DNA from: Microbacterium sp. zg-B96
GTDB taxonomy: Bacteria; Actinomycetota; Actinomycetes; Actinomycetales; Microbacteriaceae
Assembly (NCBI RefSeq): GCF_030246865.1
Contig: NZ_CP126738.1
Location: 1,550,001 to 1,614,000, forward strand
Direction: 5' to 3'
Length of the DNA: 64,000 nucleotides
Shown here: positions 17,340 through 26,449 of the stretch, one piece after another
Position numbering within the stretch: the first letter of the stretch is position 1
How the letters are laid out: each line of letters begins with the position of its first letter
The notes under the pieces: model-generated
What the model saw: the letters and a program-made list of their open reading frames with translations, nothing else
Told to the model about the DNA's origin: nothing
Database searches by the model: none
Position numbers and translations under genes: made by a program

Positions 17340-19061
17340 TCAGTCCTTCTGTGCGGACTCGGCGATGCGCAGATCCAGCGGGAAATCCAGCGGGAACGAG
17401 CCGAACAGCAGCCGTCCCGCGGCGTCCGCGGCGTCGACGGCCGCTTGCGCTGCGGCATCCGCCTGCGCGGCCGGCGCGTGGATGATCACTTCGTCGTGCA
17501 GGAAGAACGCCAGGTGCGCGCGGCGCTCGAAGGCCGCACCCGAGCGCGGCGCGGCTTCGGGCTGCGGCACCGGGGGCAGCGCGGCGAGACGGCCGCGCAG
17601 ATCGGCCAGCCACGCCAGCGCCCACTCCGCGGCGGTCCCCTGCACCACGAAGTTGCGGGTGAACCTGCCGCGGTCGCGTGCCCAGCGACGCGCCCGCGAC
17701 TCATCGGAATCCGTCGCCTCCGCCTCGCCGGCACGCCCCTGAGCGGCGCGCCAGTCCCCGGAGGCCGGGGGTGAGGTGCGACCGAGCCGGGTGGCGACGA
17801 TGCCGCCGTCCTCGCCGATGCGCGCGGCGTCGTCGACCAGGGCCATCGCACGGGGAAACGCCCGCCGCAGCGCCGGCACGAGACGGCCGCTGTCGCCCGT
17901 CGTCGCGCCGTACATCGCGCCGAGCATCGCGACCTTCGCCTCGGCGCGGGTCTGCAGCGCTCCGCGCGCGACGATGCCGGCGTAGAGATCGCGGCCGCGC
18001 GCGGCGTCGGCCAGAGCGGTGTCGCCGGACATCGCCGCGAGCACGCGCGGCTCCAGCTGGGCGACGTCGGCGACCACGAGCACCCAGCCGGGATCGGCGC
18101 GCACCGCGCCGCGCAGCTGGCGCGGCAACTGCAGCGCACCCCCACCCGACGAGGCCCAGCGGCCGGTGACCACCCCGCCGGGCACGTACACCGGGTGGAA
18201 CCGTCCGTCACGCACCCATTCGTCCAGCCACGCCCAGCCGTTGGCGCTCATCAGTCGTGCCAGCTTCTTGTATTCCAGCAGCGGAGCGATCGCGGGGTGG
18301 TCGTACTGGGCCAGCTCCCACTTGCTGGTCGACTGCGCCAGCACTCCGACCCGGTGCAGCGCCCGCAGCAGCTTCGGCTGCGAGTCCAGCGACGCGGTGG
18401 GGTCCCCCAGCGCTTCGCGCACGCGGCCCGCCGCCCGCTCCAACTCGCGCGGCACGCCGCCGGCGGGAGGGCGGGAACCGAGCAGCCCGCTGAGCAGCGC
18501 GTCGTGGGCATCGGCGTCCCACGGCAGGCCCGCTGCGCGCATCTCGGCGGCAAGCAACGCGCCGGCCGACTCCGCGGCGATCAGCAGTCGCAGGCGGCCG
18601 GGATCCCGTGCCGAGGCGAGCGCGTCGCGCTGCCGGCGGAACTCCGCCAGCGCATCGTCGAGGCCGTCCGGCAGCGCTCTGCCTGGAACCGCATCCAGTT
18701 CGAACAGGGCGGGCGGGGCGTCGCCGATGTCGCCGACCGCCGCATCCCAGTCGCCGGCGGCGTGGAGGGCTGCGGCGTCGGTGACGTACATGCAGTCCCG
18801 CAGGATGGCGTGGCTCAGCCGCAGGTCGTGACAGCGCGCGACCCGGATGCCGGTGGCGAGCATGGCGTCGTACCACGACGGGGTGTCGTTCCACACCCAG
18901 CGGGGCGCGTGGGTCGCCTCGGTCTCGGCCACCCACGCCGGCAGATCCGCGACGGGGCGCCGCCCGGTCTCGGTGCCGTCAGCGTCCAGCAGTGCGACGG
19001 CGACGCCGTCGGCGGTGCGGCCGACGACGATCCACGTCGGCGCGGGGTCAGACTCGGCCAC
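17340..19061 (-). CDS. PolA-like bifunctional 3'-5' exonuclease/DNA polymerase family protein
   Basis: The 573-residue protein resembles family A DNA polymerases, but the 5'-nuclease domain of PolA is absent. Polymerase motifs are visible: VADVAQLEPRVLAAMSGD (motif A), a finger region with AKVAMLGAMYGATTG, and FLHDEVIIHAP (motif C with the HDE catalytic triad). The N-terminal part (1-200) corresponds to the degenerate exonuclease region. Actinobacteria carry such a second PolA-like protein, whose cellular role is poorly known; repair synthesis is an inference. The start is GTG, 12 bases after the zinc-ribbon gene, giving an operon. Confidence 0.88.
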   Translation of the reverse strand: MAESDPAPTWIVVGRTADGVAVALLDADGTETGRRPVADLPAWVAETEATHAPRWVWNDTPSWYDAMLATGIRVARCHDLRLSHAILRDCMYVTDAAALHAAGDWDAAVGDIGDAPPALFELDAVPGRALPDGLDDALAEFRRQRDALASARDPGRLRLLIAAESAGALLAAEMRAAGLPWDADAHDALLSGLLGSRPPAGGVPRELERAAGRVREALGDPTASLDSQPKLLRALHRVGVLAQSTSKWELAQYDHPAIAPLLEYKKLARLMSANGWAWLDEWVRDGRFHPVYVPGGVVTGRWASSGGGALQLPRQLRGAVRADPGWVLVVADVAQLEPRVLAAMSGDTALADAARGRDLYAGIVARGALQTRAEAKVAMLGAMYGATTGDSGRLVPALRRAFPRAMALVDDAARIGEDGGIVATRLGRTSPPASGDWRAAQGRAGEAEATDSDESRARRWARDRGRFTRNFVVQGTAAEWALAWLADLRGRLAALPPVPQPEAAPRSGAAFERRAHLAFFLHDEVIIHAPAAQADAAAQAAVDAADAAGRLLFGSFPLDFPLDLRIAESAQKD

Positions 19062-19073
19062 CGGCCGTGCCGG

Positions 19074-19805
19074 TCACAGGCCGGACTCCTCCGTGCGCAC
19101 GAGGATGCAGCCGCACTCGGGGCAGGTGAGCACGGCGTCCGCAGTCGACTGGCGGATTGCCTGCACATCGGTCTCGGACAGCACCATGCGGCAGGACTCG
19201 CACGTGCCCCGACGCAGCAGCGCAGCGCCGGTCGAACGCGCGGCAATGCGGTCGTACAGGGCGACGAGCGCGTCGGGGAGCGAGGCGACGAGGGCCGCGC
19301 GATCGCGCTTGGCCTCCTCGAGCCGGGCGGTCGCGTCGGTGACGACGGCCTTCGCCTCGTCGGAAAGCCGGCTACCCTCCGCGTTGGTTTCGGCGATCAA
19401 CTTCTCCTGCGCGGTGACGTCGGCGTCGCACCGCTCCAGGCGCTCCATCACCTCGAGCTCGGCATCTTCCAACGCGTTCTTGCGCTTGGCCAGCGACGCG
19501 ATCTCGCTCTCGAGACCCTGCGCTTCCTTGGCATTGGCGCTGGTGGAAAGCCGCTGCGCGTCACGGTTGCTGCGGGCCTGCACCACCGCGACATCGGATT
19601 CGATGCGCGACAGTTCGGTGCGCGCGTCGTCGCGCACACCCAGCATGCGGGTGAGCTCCTGCTGGTAGGTCTGGCGCTGCGCGAGCAGCTCCTTCACGCG
19701 GGCAGCCTGCGGCGGGTTGCTGCGGAGGCGCTCGGCCTGTCCGATGCGTGCGTCGAGTTCGGCGATGTCGAGAAGTCGACGCTGGTCGGTTGGGCTGGCA
19801 TTCAC
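19074..19805 (-). CDS. Coiled-coil zinc-ribbon protein
   Basis: In this 243-residue protein the first 180 residues form a long heptad-rich coiled coil, and the C-terminus is a four-Cys zinc ribbon, CESCRM ... CPECGC, with the two pairs about 23 residues apart. This is the zf-RING_7 family (PF02591) found across Actinobacteria, usually next to Nif3-like or RNase H genes; its role is unknown, perhaps in nucleic-acid or flagellar-type complexes in other phyla. GTG start: TAGGTT lies exactly 6 bases upstream on the minus strand (leaderless pattern). It is followed by the polymerase gene. Confidence 0.88.
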   Translation of the reverse strand: MNASPTDQRRLLDIAELDARIGQAERLRSNPPQAARVKELLAQRQTYQQELTRMLGVRDDARTELSRIESDVAVVQARSNRDAQRLSTSANAKEAQGLESEIASLAKRKNALEDAELEVMERLERCDADVTAQEKLIAETNAEGSRLSDEAKAVVTDATARLEEAKRDRAALVASLPDALVALYDRIAARSTGAALLRRGTCESCRMVLSETDVQAIRQSTADAVLTCPECGCILVRTEESGL

Positions 19806-19858
19806 CCTCCCAACCTACCTCCCGCGCACCCCGCCGGCCGAGGCCTAGGATGGCTGAT

Positions 19859-19930
19859 GGCCGGTTGGCGCAGCGGTAGCGCAGCTCCTTTACACGGAGA
19901 AGGTCACCAGTTCGATCCTGGTACCGGCCA
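19859..19930 (+). tRNA. tRNA-Val (anticodon TAC)
   Basis: The cloverleaf closes: acceptor GGCCGGT pairs with ACCGGCC, D-stem GCGC/GCGC, anticodon loop TTTACAC with anticodon TAC, T-loop TTCGATC, discriminator A. The 27-43 pair is a G-A mismatch. The CCA end is not encoded. A TAGGAT hexamer 7 bases upstream is a likely promoter -10, so the 5' leader would be almost absent. A small hairpin (CCGCACCCG near 19942 with CGGTGTGCGG near 19967) follows and may end the transcript. Confidence 0.93.
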
Positions 19931-20101
19931 CGACATCACTTCCGCACCCGTTCCGCTCGCTCGGATCGGTGTGCGGTCGACGCCACGAGCAGCCGCCTAG
20001 TGGGTAGGCTGAATGATGGCGTGTTGTGTGGTGCTGACAAGAGCCCGCACGGCCCGCATCGTGAGTGCCTGGCACGATCTGCCATACGAGAAAGGTCATC
20101 C

Positions 20102-22831
20102 GTGACTGTCAACGATCAGGATCCGTACTCGCAGGAGGCTCTCGACAGCGATCCCGAGGAGACCGCGGAGTGGCAAGAGTCGCTTTCGCAGCTCGTCGAC
20201 TCCCGCGGCTCCGGCCGTGGCCGGGAGATCATGCTGAGCCTGCTGCAGAAGTCCCACGAACTGCAGCTGAATGTGCCGCAGGTTCCGACGACGGACTACA
20301 TCAACACCATCGCGCCCGAGAACGAGCCTGAGTTCCCCGGTGACGAGGAGCTGGAGCGCCGGTACCGCCGGTGGATCCGCTGGAACGCCGCGGTCACCGT
20401 GCACCGCGCCCAGCGGCCCGGCATCGGTGTCGGCGGTCACATCTCGACCTACGCTTCGTCCGCGTCGCTGTACGAAGTCGGCTTCAACCACTTCTTCCGC
20501 GGCCTCGACGACCCGTCGGGCGGCGATCAGGTCTTCATCCAGGGTCACGCCTCCCCCGGCATCTACGCCCGCTCGTTCCTCGAGGGGCGTCTGACCACCG
20601 AGCAGCTCGACGGCTTCCGTCAGGAGGCGTCGAAGGCGCCCCACGGTCTGCCGTCGTACCCGCACCCGCGTCTGATGCCGGAGTACTGGCAGTTCCCGAC
20701 CGTGTCGATGGGTCTGGGACCGATCAACGCGATCTACCAGGCGATGACCAACAAGTACCTCACCAACCGCGGGATCAAGGATCTCTCCGACTCCCACGTG
20801 TGGGCGTTCCTCGGTGACGGCGAGATGGACGAGGTCGAAAGCCGCGGCCAGTTGCAGGTGGCTGCCAACGAGGGTCTGGACAACCTGACCTTCGTCGTCA
20901 ACTGCAACCTGCAGCGCCTCGACGGCCCGGTCCGCGGTAACGGCAAGATCATCCAGGAGCTGGAGAGCTTCTTCCGCGGCGCCGGCTGGAACGTCATCAA
21001 GGTGGTCTGGGGACGCGGCTGGGACGAGCTGCTGCAGCAGGACGACGAGGGCGCGCTGGTTCGCCTGATGAACACCACGCCCGACGGCGACTTCCAGACG
21101 TACCGCGCTGAAGACGGCAAGTACATCCGCGACCACTTCTTCGGGCGCGATGAGCGCACCGCGAAGATGGTCGAGGACTGGTCCGACGACGACATCTGGG
21201 GCAAGCTCCGCCGCGGCGGACTGGACTACCAGAAGGTCTACGCCGCGTACCAGACCGCCAAGGCTCACAAGGGCCAGCCGACGGTCATCCTCGCCAAGAC
21301 GATCAAGGGTTATGGGCTCGGTCATCACTTCGAGGGGCGCAACGCGACGCACCAGATGAAGAAGATGACGCTCGAGGACCTCAAGCACTTCCGCGACTCG
21401 ATGCGCATCCCGATCACGGATGCTCAGCTCGAGGAGAACCCGTACCTGCCGCCGTACTACCACCCCGGCATGGAGGACGAGACGATCCGCTACATGGTGG
21501 AGCGTCGTCGCAGCCTCGGCGGGTTCCTGCCGGAGCGGCGCACCAAGCACGTGCCCATCCCGCTCCCCGACGACACCGCCTACGCGCTGCCGAAGAAGGG
21601 CTCGGGCACGCAGGAGATCGCCACCACGATGGCGTTCGTCCGCCTGCTGAAGGATCTGCTGCGCTCCAAGGGCTTCGGTCACCGCATCGTGCCGATCATC
21701 CCCGACGAGGCGCGCACGTTCGGCATGGACGCGTACTTCCCGACGGCGAAGATCTACAACCCGCACGGTCAGAACTACACCTCCGTCGACCGCGAGCTGC
21801 TGCTGGCGTACAAGGAGAGCCCGCAGGGCCAGATCCTGCACGTCGGCATCAACGAGGCCGGCGCGGTGGCAGCGTTCACCAACGTGGGCACGTCGTACTC
21901 CACGCACGGTGAGCCGCTGATCCCGGTGTACATCTTCTATTCGATGTTCGGCTTCCAGCGCACGGGCGACGCTCAGTGGGCAGCCGGCGACCAGATGGCC
22001 CGCGGGTTCATCATCGGTGCGACCGCAGGCCGCACCACCCTGACAGGCGAGGGTCTGCAGCACGCCGACGGGCACTCGCTGCTGCTGGCATCCACGAACC
22101 CGGCGACGATCTCCTACGATCCCGCGTTCGGTTACGAGATCGCCCACATCGTGCGTACCGGTCTGGAGCGCATGTACGGCGGGACCCACCCGGATCCCAA
22201 CGTCATGTACTACCTCACGGTGTACAACGAGCCGTACGTGCAGCCGGTCGAGCCCGAGGGGGTCGACGTGGACGGCATCGTCCGCGGCATCCACCGCATC
22301 TCGGTCGGTGAGGGCGAAGGCCCTCGCGCACAGCTGATGGCGTCGGGCGTGGGTGTGCAGTGGGCACTTGAGGCCCAGCGTCTGCTGAAGGACGACTGGG
22401 GCGTGATCGCCGATGTGTGGTCGGTCACCTCGTGGTCGGAGCTTCGCCGCGACGGACTCGCCGCCGACGAGCACAACTTCCTGCGCCCCGCGGATGAGCC
22501 GCGCACGGCCTACCTCACCGAGAAGCTGCGCGAGGCGCAGGGTCCCGTGGTGGCCGTCAGTGACTTCATGCACGCTGTGCAGGATCAGATCCGGCCTTGG
22601 GTTCCGCAGCGGTTCGTCACGCTCGGCGCCGACGGCTTCGGTTTCTCCGACACCCGCCCCGCTGCGCGTCGCTTCTTCAAGATCGACGGCCCGTCGATCG
22701 TGGTGCGCACGCTCCAGGCGCTTGCCGAGGAGGGCGTGGTCGACCGCGGCCTGTCCGCGCAGGCGATCGACAAGTACCGTCTGTACGACGTCACCGCCGG
22801 CACCAGCGGCAATGCGGGCGGCGAGAGCTGA
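20102..22831 (+). CDS. aceE: Pyruvate dehydrogenase E1 component, homodimeric type
   Basis: The 909-residue cytoplasmic enzyme decarboxylates pyruvate on thiamine diphosphate and acetylates the E2 lipoyl arm; Lpd and an E2 are encoded at the start of the window. The TPP-binding motif [10 protein letters not shown] ... [14 protein letters not shown] is present near residues 240-280, and the length fits the homodimeric AceE family. The start was set at GTG 20102 (VNDQDPYSQ), with AAAGG 7 bases upstream; longer in-frame extensions lack family similarity. TAGGCT at 20005-20010 would give a leader of about 85 bases. The FasR-like regulator gene follows after 8 bases. Confidence 0.96.
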   Translation: MTVNDQDPYSQEALDSDPEETAEWQESLSQLVDSRGSGRGREIMLSLLQKSHELQLNVPQVPTTDYINTIAPENEPEFPGDEELERRYRRWIRWNAAVTVHRAQRPGIGVGGHISTYASSASLYEVGFNHFFRGLDDPSGGDQVFIQGHASPGIYARSFLEGRLTTEQLDGFRQEASKAPHGLPSYPHPRLMPEYWQFPTVSMGLGPINAIYQAMTNKYLTNRGIKDLSDSHVWAFLGDGEMDEVESRGQLQVAANEGLDNLTFVVNCNLQRLDGPVRGNGKIIQELESFFRGAGWNVIKVVWGRGWDELLQQDDEGALVRLMNTTPDGDFQTYRAEDGKYIRDHFFGRDERTAKMVEDWSDDDIWGKLRRGGLDYQKVYAAYQTAKAHKGQPTVILAKTIKGYGLGHHFEGRNATHQMKKMTLEDLKHFRDSMRIPITDAQLEENPYLPPYYHPGMEDETIRYMVERRRSLGGFLPERRTKHVPIPLPDDTAYALPKKGSGTQEIATTMAFVRLLKDLLRSKGFGHRIVPIIPDEARTFGMDAYFPTAKIYNPHGQNYTSVDRELLLAYKESPQGQILHVGINEAGAVAAFTNVGTSYSTHGEPLIPVYIFYSMFGFQRTGDAQWAAGDQMARGFIIGATAGRTTLTGEGLQHADGHSLLLASTNPATISYDPAFGYEIAHIVRTGLERMYGGTHPDPNVMYYLTVYNEPYVQPVEPEGVDVDGIVRGIHRISVGEGEGPRAQLMASGVGVQWALEAQRLLKDDWGVIADVWSVTSWSELRRDGLAADEHNFLRPADEPRTAYLTEKLREAQGPVVAVSDFMHAVQDQIRPWVPQRFVTLGADGFGFSDTRPAARRFFKIDGPSIVVRTLQALAEEGVVDRGLSAQAIDKYRLYDVTAGTSGNAGGES

Positions 22832-22839
22832 TAAACCGC

Positions 22840-24060
22840 ATGGCATCCCGCCCGACAGCATCGGAGAAAGCTGAGACGCTCGCCTGGTTGCGGCGCGTCT
22901 CGGGCGATCTCGCCTCGGCGACCATCAAGCGACTGGAGGACACGCTCCCCTGGTACGCGGAGATGCCGCCGGCGCGCCGATCGTCGGTGGGCCTGGTCGC
23001 CCAGGCCGGGATCACGTCGTTCATCCAGTGGTACGACGACCCGACCTCGACGCCGTGGATTGCGGCTGACATCTTCGCAGCAGCTCCCCGTGAGCTGCTG
23101 CGAAGTGTCAGCCTCACCCAGACGCTGCAGCTGATCCGGGTGACCGTCGCGGTCACCGAGGAGCGGGTGACCGGGCGTGCCGAGGATGTGGGCGAGGCGA
23201 TCCTGCTGTACTCGCGGGAGGTCGCCTTCGCGGCAGCCGACGTCTACGCCCGTGCCGCCGAGGCGCGCGGTCTCTGGGATGCGCGCCTCGAAGCTCTCGT
23301 GGTCGACTCGATCCTCACGGGCGAGACCGACGAAGAACTGCCCAGCCGGATCGCGGCGCTCGGTTGGCACGGTCATGGCGAGGTCGCGGTGCTGGTGGGC
23401 ACGACGCCGCCGCAGTTCGACGTGGACCAGGTGCGCCGTACGGCGCGCAAGCTCGACGTCGACGTGCTCATCGGGGTGCAGGGATTGCGCCTGGTGCTCG
23501 TCATCGGCAGGTCCCGCCCGCCGGGGCGCGAGGAGACTCCCGAGAACGAACTGCCGTTCACCGAGATCGCGCAACGGCTGGAGCCCTGCTTCGGCCCCGG
23601 CTATCTCGTGCTCGGCCCTGCCGTGCCGGCACTGGTGGAGGCGAGCCAGAGCGCTCGCGCCGCCCTGGCCGGATTCGCCGTCGCGCGTGCCTGGCGCAAC
23701 GCCCCGCGCCCGGTCGAAGCCGACGACCTGCTGCCCGAGCGCGCGCTGGCGGGCGACCCGGTGGCCAAGCAGACGCTGGTGGAGCGCATCTACCGGCCCC
23801 TGCAGGCCCACAGCACCGACCTGGTCGCGACCCTGTGGAGTTACCTGGACAACGGGCGCTCGCTCGAGGCCACGGCGCGAGAACTGTTCGTGCACCCCAA
23901 CACGGTGCGCTACCGGCTCAAGCGGGTCTCCGACGTGATCGGCTGGGATGCCACCGGGCCCCGCGAAGCTCTCATCCTGCAGACGGCCCTGGTGCTCGGC
24001 TCCATCGGGACGGATGCCGCGCGTCGCCGGCCCACCCCGCACCGCCGGCAGCACGTCTGA
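22840..24060 (+). CDS. fasR: PucR/CdaR-type regulator, FasR-like activator of fatty acid synthesis genes
   Basis: This 406-residue protein has a C-terminal PucR-type helix-turn-helix: SLEATARELFVHPNTVRYRLKRV (first 20 inspected) near residues 345-370, the core of the HTH_30 family. The central part resembles the GGDEF-like domain of CdaR proteins. In Streptomyces coelicolor a regulator of this type, FasR, lies immediately upstream of fabD-fabH-acpP-fabF and activates them; the same order here makes orthology very likely. The start is ATG at 22840, 8 bases after aceE, so it may be co-transcribed with aceE. A CACAAG/CTTGTG inverted repeat lies between this gene and fabD. Confidence 0.88.
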   Translation: MASRPTASEKAETLAWLRRVSGDLASATIKRLEDTLPWYAEMPPARRSSVGLVAQAGITSFIQWYDDPTSTPWIAADIFAAAPRELLRSVSLTQTLQLIRVTVAVTEERVTGRAEDVGEAILLYSREVAFAAADVYARAAEARGLWDARLEALVVDSILTGETDEELPSRIAALGWHGHGEVAVLVGTTPPQFDVDQVRRTARKLDVDVLIGVQGLRLVLVIGRSRPPGREETPENELPFTEIAQRLEPCFGPGYLVLGPAVPALVEASQSARAALAGFAVARAWRNAPRPVEADDLLPERALAGDPVAKQTLVERIYRPLQAHSTDLVATLWSYLDNGRSLEATARELFVHPNTVRYRLKRVSDVIGWDATGPREALILQTALVLGSIGTDAARRRPTPHRRQHV

Positions 24061-24073
24061 GCGCCGTGGCGGA

Positions 24074-24111
24074 TTGTGTCGGGTTCACAAGGCTTCGTCC
24101 GTTTCTTGTGA
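24074..24111 (+). promoter_or_regulatory. Candidate FasR operator before fabD
   Basis: Three related half-sites are present: TTGTG (24074), TCACAAG (24085-24091) and CTTGTGA (24105-24111). The last two form a perfect 7-bp inverted repeat with a 13-base spacer. The set lies about 50-80 bases before the fabD start, a position suited to an activator. A -10-like CAGGAT is at 24145-24150, 7 bases before the GTG start. Confidence 0.5.
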
Positions 24112-24157
24112 CGCGTTCGCCAGAACCCGGGCGCCCGATGTTGGCAGGATGGGTTAA

Positions 24158-25069
24158 GTGATCATTGCCGTCTTCCCGGGCCAGGGCTCGCAGACCCCCG
24201 GGTTCCTCTCCTCCTGGCTCGAGCTCGACGGAGCCGCCGACCGTGTCGCGCAGGCTTCTGACGCCGCCGGTGTGGATCTGATCGCCGCGGGTACGGAGTG
24301 GGATGCCGATCGCATCCGCGACACCGCGGTCGCCCAGCCGCTCATCGTGGCGGCGGGACTGCTGTCGTGGGCCGCTCTTCAGGACGTCGCACCGGCTCAG
24401 CCCCAGGGCGTGGCGGGCCACTCCGTCGGCGAGATCACGGCGCTCGTGGCATCCGGTGTGCTCACGGCCGACGAAGGCATGCGCCTGGTCGGCATCCGCG
24501 GTCGCGCCATGGCCGACGCCGCCGCGCGGGAACAGACCGGAATGAGCGCCGTCATCGGCGGCGACCAGGATGCCGTGCTCGCGCGGCTGGCCGGACTCGA
24601 CCTCACACCGGCGAACTACAACGGCGGCGGGCAGATCGTCGCCGCCGGCGCCCTCGCCGCCCTTGCCGAGCTTGCCGCCGCGCCGCCGCGGGCCACCCGG
24701 GTGATCCCGCTGCAGGTGGCCGGAGCCTTCCACACCCGCTACATGGTGCCCGCCGTCGAGACGCTGCGCAGTGCCGCCGCCGACGTGCAGCCCGCCGACC
24801 CTGCGATGACGCTGTGGACCAACCACGACGGCTCGACCGTCTCCGCCGGCCGTGAGGCCCTCGACCTGCTGGTGGCCCAGGTGGCCTCGCCGGTGCGCTG
24901 GGACCTGTGCATGGCGTCGTTCGCTGAGCGCGGCGTCACGGGCATCATCGAGCTCTCCCCCGCCGGCACGCTCACCGGGCTCGCCAAGCGGGCCCTCCGG
25001 GGTGTACCAACGGTTGCAGTGAAGACGCCCGACGATCTCGCCGCAGCTGCGGCGTTGCTGGGAGCATGA
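24158..25069 (+). CDS. fabD: Malonyl-CoA:ACP transacylase
   Basis: This 303-residue cytoplasmic enzyme moves malonyl from CoA to acyl carrier protein for fatty acid elongation. VFPGQGSQTPG opens the protein, GHSVGEITAL carries the catalytic Ser89, and VAGAFHTRYM carries the catalytic His. Normal family length. The start is GTG, without a Shine-Dalgarno and with CAGGAT 7 bases upstream, consistent with a leaderless mRNA. It heads the fabD-fabH-acpP-fabF operon; fabH begins within or right after its stop codon. Confidence 0.96.
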   Translation: MIIAVFPGQGSQTPGFLSSWLELDGAADRVAQASDAAGVDLIAAGTEWDADRIRDTAVAQPLIVAAGLLSWAALQDVAPAQPQGVAGHSVGEITALVASGVLTADEGMRLVGIRGRAMADAAAREQTGMSAVIGGDQDAVLARLAGLDLTPANYNGGGQIVAAGALAALAELAAAPPRATRVIPLQVAGAFHTRYMVPAVETLRSAAADVQPADPAMTLWTNHDGSTVSAGREALDLLVAQVASPVRWDLCMASFAERGVTGIIELSPAGTLTGLAKRALRGVPTVAVKTPDDLAAAAALLGA

Positions 25070-25071
25070 AC

Positions 25072-26073
25072 ATGAGCGCAACCCTCCGCCAGTCCTCCGG
25101 CGCGGCGCATACGCGCATCTACGCCTACGGCGCGGCGCGCGGCGAAGTGTCGGTGCCCAATGACGACCTCGTCGGCGCCATAGACTCCAGTGACGAGTGG
25201 ATCCGCCAGCGCACCGGCATCGTCACCCGCGCACGCGCCGTCGCCGAGACCACCGCCGTGGACCTCGCTTCCGAGGCCGCCGCCGAGGCGGTGGCCCGCT
25301 CGGGCGTGGAGCCCGGTCAGATCGACGCGGTCATCGTTGCGACGGTGTCCAACCCGAAGCAGACTCCCTCCGTGTCGGCGATCGTGGCCGACCGCATCGG
25401 GGCGAACCCGGCGGCAGCGTACGACGTCAACGCGGCCTGTGCGGGCTTCGCGTACGCCGTCGCGCAGGCGGATGCGCTCATCCGCGCGGGCGCCGCCCAC
25501 TACGCCGTCGTCATCGGCGCCGAGAAGCTCAGTGACATCGTGGACCCGACCGACCGGTCGATCTCCTTCCTCCTCGGCGACGGCGCCGGCGCGGTCGTGA
25601 TCGGTCCCAGCGACTTCGCCGGGATCGGACCCACCGTGTGGGGCTCCGACGGTTCGAAGTCCGACGCGGTGGGCATGAACGCCACCCTCGTCGACTTCCG
25701 CGACGGGAAGGCGCCGTGGCCGACGCTCCGCCAGGAAGGCCCCACGGTCTTCCGCTGGGCGGTGTGGGAGATGGCGAAGGTCGCCCGGCAGGCACTGGAT
25801 GCCGCGGGCGTCACGGCCGCCGACCTCGCCGCGTTCGTCCCCCACCAGGCGAATATGCGCATCATCGACGAGTTCGCCAAGCAGCTGAAGCTGCCCGACT
25901 CTGTCGTCATCGCCCGCGACATCGAAACCACGGGCAACACCTCCGCGGCATCCATCCCACTCGCCACCCACCGCCTGCTCGAAGAGCACCCGGAACTGTC
26001 CGGCGGTCTGTCCCTGCAGATCGGTTTCGGCGCCGGCTTGGTGTTCGGCGCGCAGGTGGTCGTGCTCCCCTGA
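25072..26073 (+). CDS. fabH: Beta-ketoacyl-ACP synthase III
   Basis: The 333-residue enzyme condenses acyl-CoA with malonyl-ACP to start fatty acid synthesis; in Actinobacteria it often prefers branched starters. The catalytic triad is visible: Cys123 in DVNAACAGFAYA, His258 in VPHQANMRI and Asn289 in TTGNTSAASIP. Two ATGs compete. ATG 25066 overlaps the fabD stop, but the one at 25072 has GGAG 7 bases upstream and was chosen; six bases separate them, so the product differs by two residues. It is translationally coupled to fabD. Confidence 0.95.
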   Translation: MSATLRQSSGAAHTRIYAYGAARGEVSVPNDDLVGAIDSSDEWIRQRTGIVTRARAVAETTAVDLASEAAAEAVARSGVEPGQIDAVIVATVSNPKQTPSVSAIVADRIGANPAAAYDVNAACAGFAYAVAQADALIRAGAAHYAVVIGAEKLSDIVDPTDRSISFLLGDGAGAVVIGPSDFAGIGPTVWGSDGSKSDAVGMNATLVDFRDGKAPWPTLRQEGPTVFRWAVWEMAKVARQALDAAGVTAADLAAFVPHQANMRIIDEFAKQLKLPDSVVIARDIETTGNTSAASIPLATHRLLEEHPELSGGLSLQIGFGAGLVFGAQVVVLP

Positions 26074-26091
26074 GTGGGAGACCGGCAACCC

Positions 26092-26097
26092 TAGACT
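26092..26097 (+). promoter_or_regulatory. Possible internal promoter for acpP
   Basis: TAGACT in the fabH-acpP gap resembles a -10 and would start transcription near 26104, with an AGGAG ribosome site before acpP. An internal promoter would allow the high ACP levels cells need. Confidence 0.45.
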
Positions 26098-26147
26098 GAA
26101 ATACGGCCCGCCCGGGCCGAAGACCCAGAAGAAACAGGAGAATACCC

Positions 26148-26396
26148 ATGGCATTCAGCACCGAAGAGGTCCTCGCCGGGCTCGCAGAGCTCATCACCGA
26201 CGAGACCGGCATCTCTGCCGAAGAGGTGTCGCTGGAGAAGTCGTTCACCGACGACCTCGACATCGACTCCATCTCGATGATGACGATCGTCGTCAACGCC
26301 GAGGAGAAGTTCGGCGTGACGATCCCGGACGAAGAGGTCAAGAACCTCAAGACCGTCGGCGACGCCGTCACATACATCACGTCCAACCAGGCCTGA
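26148..26396 (+). CDS. acpP: Acyl carrier protein
   Basis: This 82-residue acidic carrier holds growing acyl chains on a phosphopantetheine arm attached to Ser41 in the DIDSIS motif (the usual DSL with Ile). The four-helix ACP pattern is clear: EEVLAGLAELITDE, then SLEKSFTDDLDIDSIS, then EKFGVTIPDEEVKNLKTVGD. CAGGAG precedes the ATG by 8 bases. It is the third gene of the fab operon and serves FabD, FabH and FabF encoded around it. Confidence 0.97.
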   Translation: MAFSTEEVLAGLAELITDETGISAEEVSLEKSFTDDLDIDSISMMTIVVNAEEKFGVTIPDEEVKNLKTVGDAVTYITSNQA

Positions 26397-26449
26397 GCCG
26401 GTAGCGGTGGGGGCTTCGGCCCCCACGGCTCCGTTGGAGGAAGCACCAC

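Noticed and set aside
20096..22861. 921-codon minus-strand frame opposite aceE
   Set aside because: A shadow of aceE; no start signals and no family similarity.
24158..24160. fabD start read as a later ATG
   Set aside because: The first family motif (FPGQGSQ) begins only a few residues after the GTG, so a later start would remove it.
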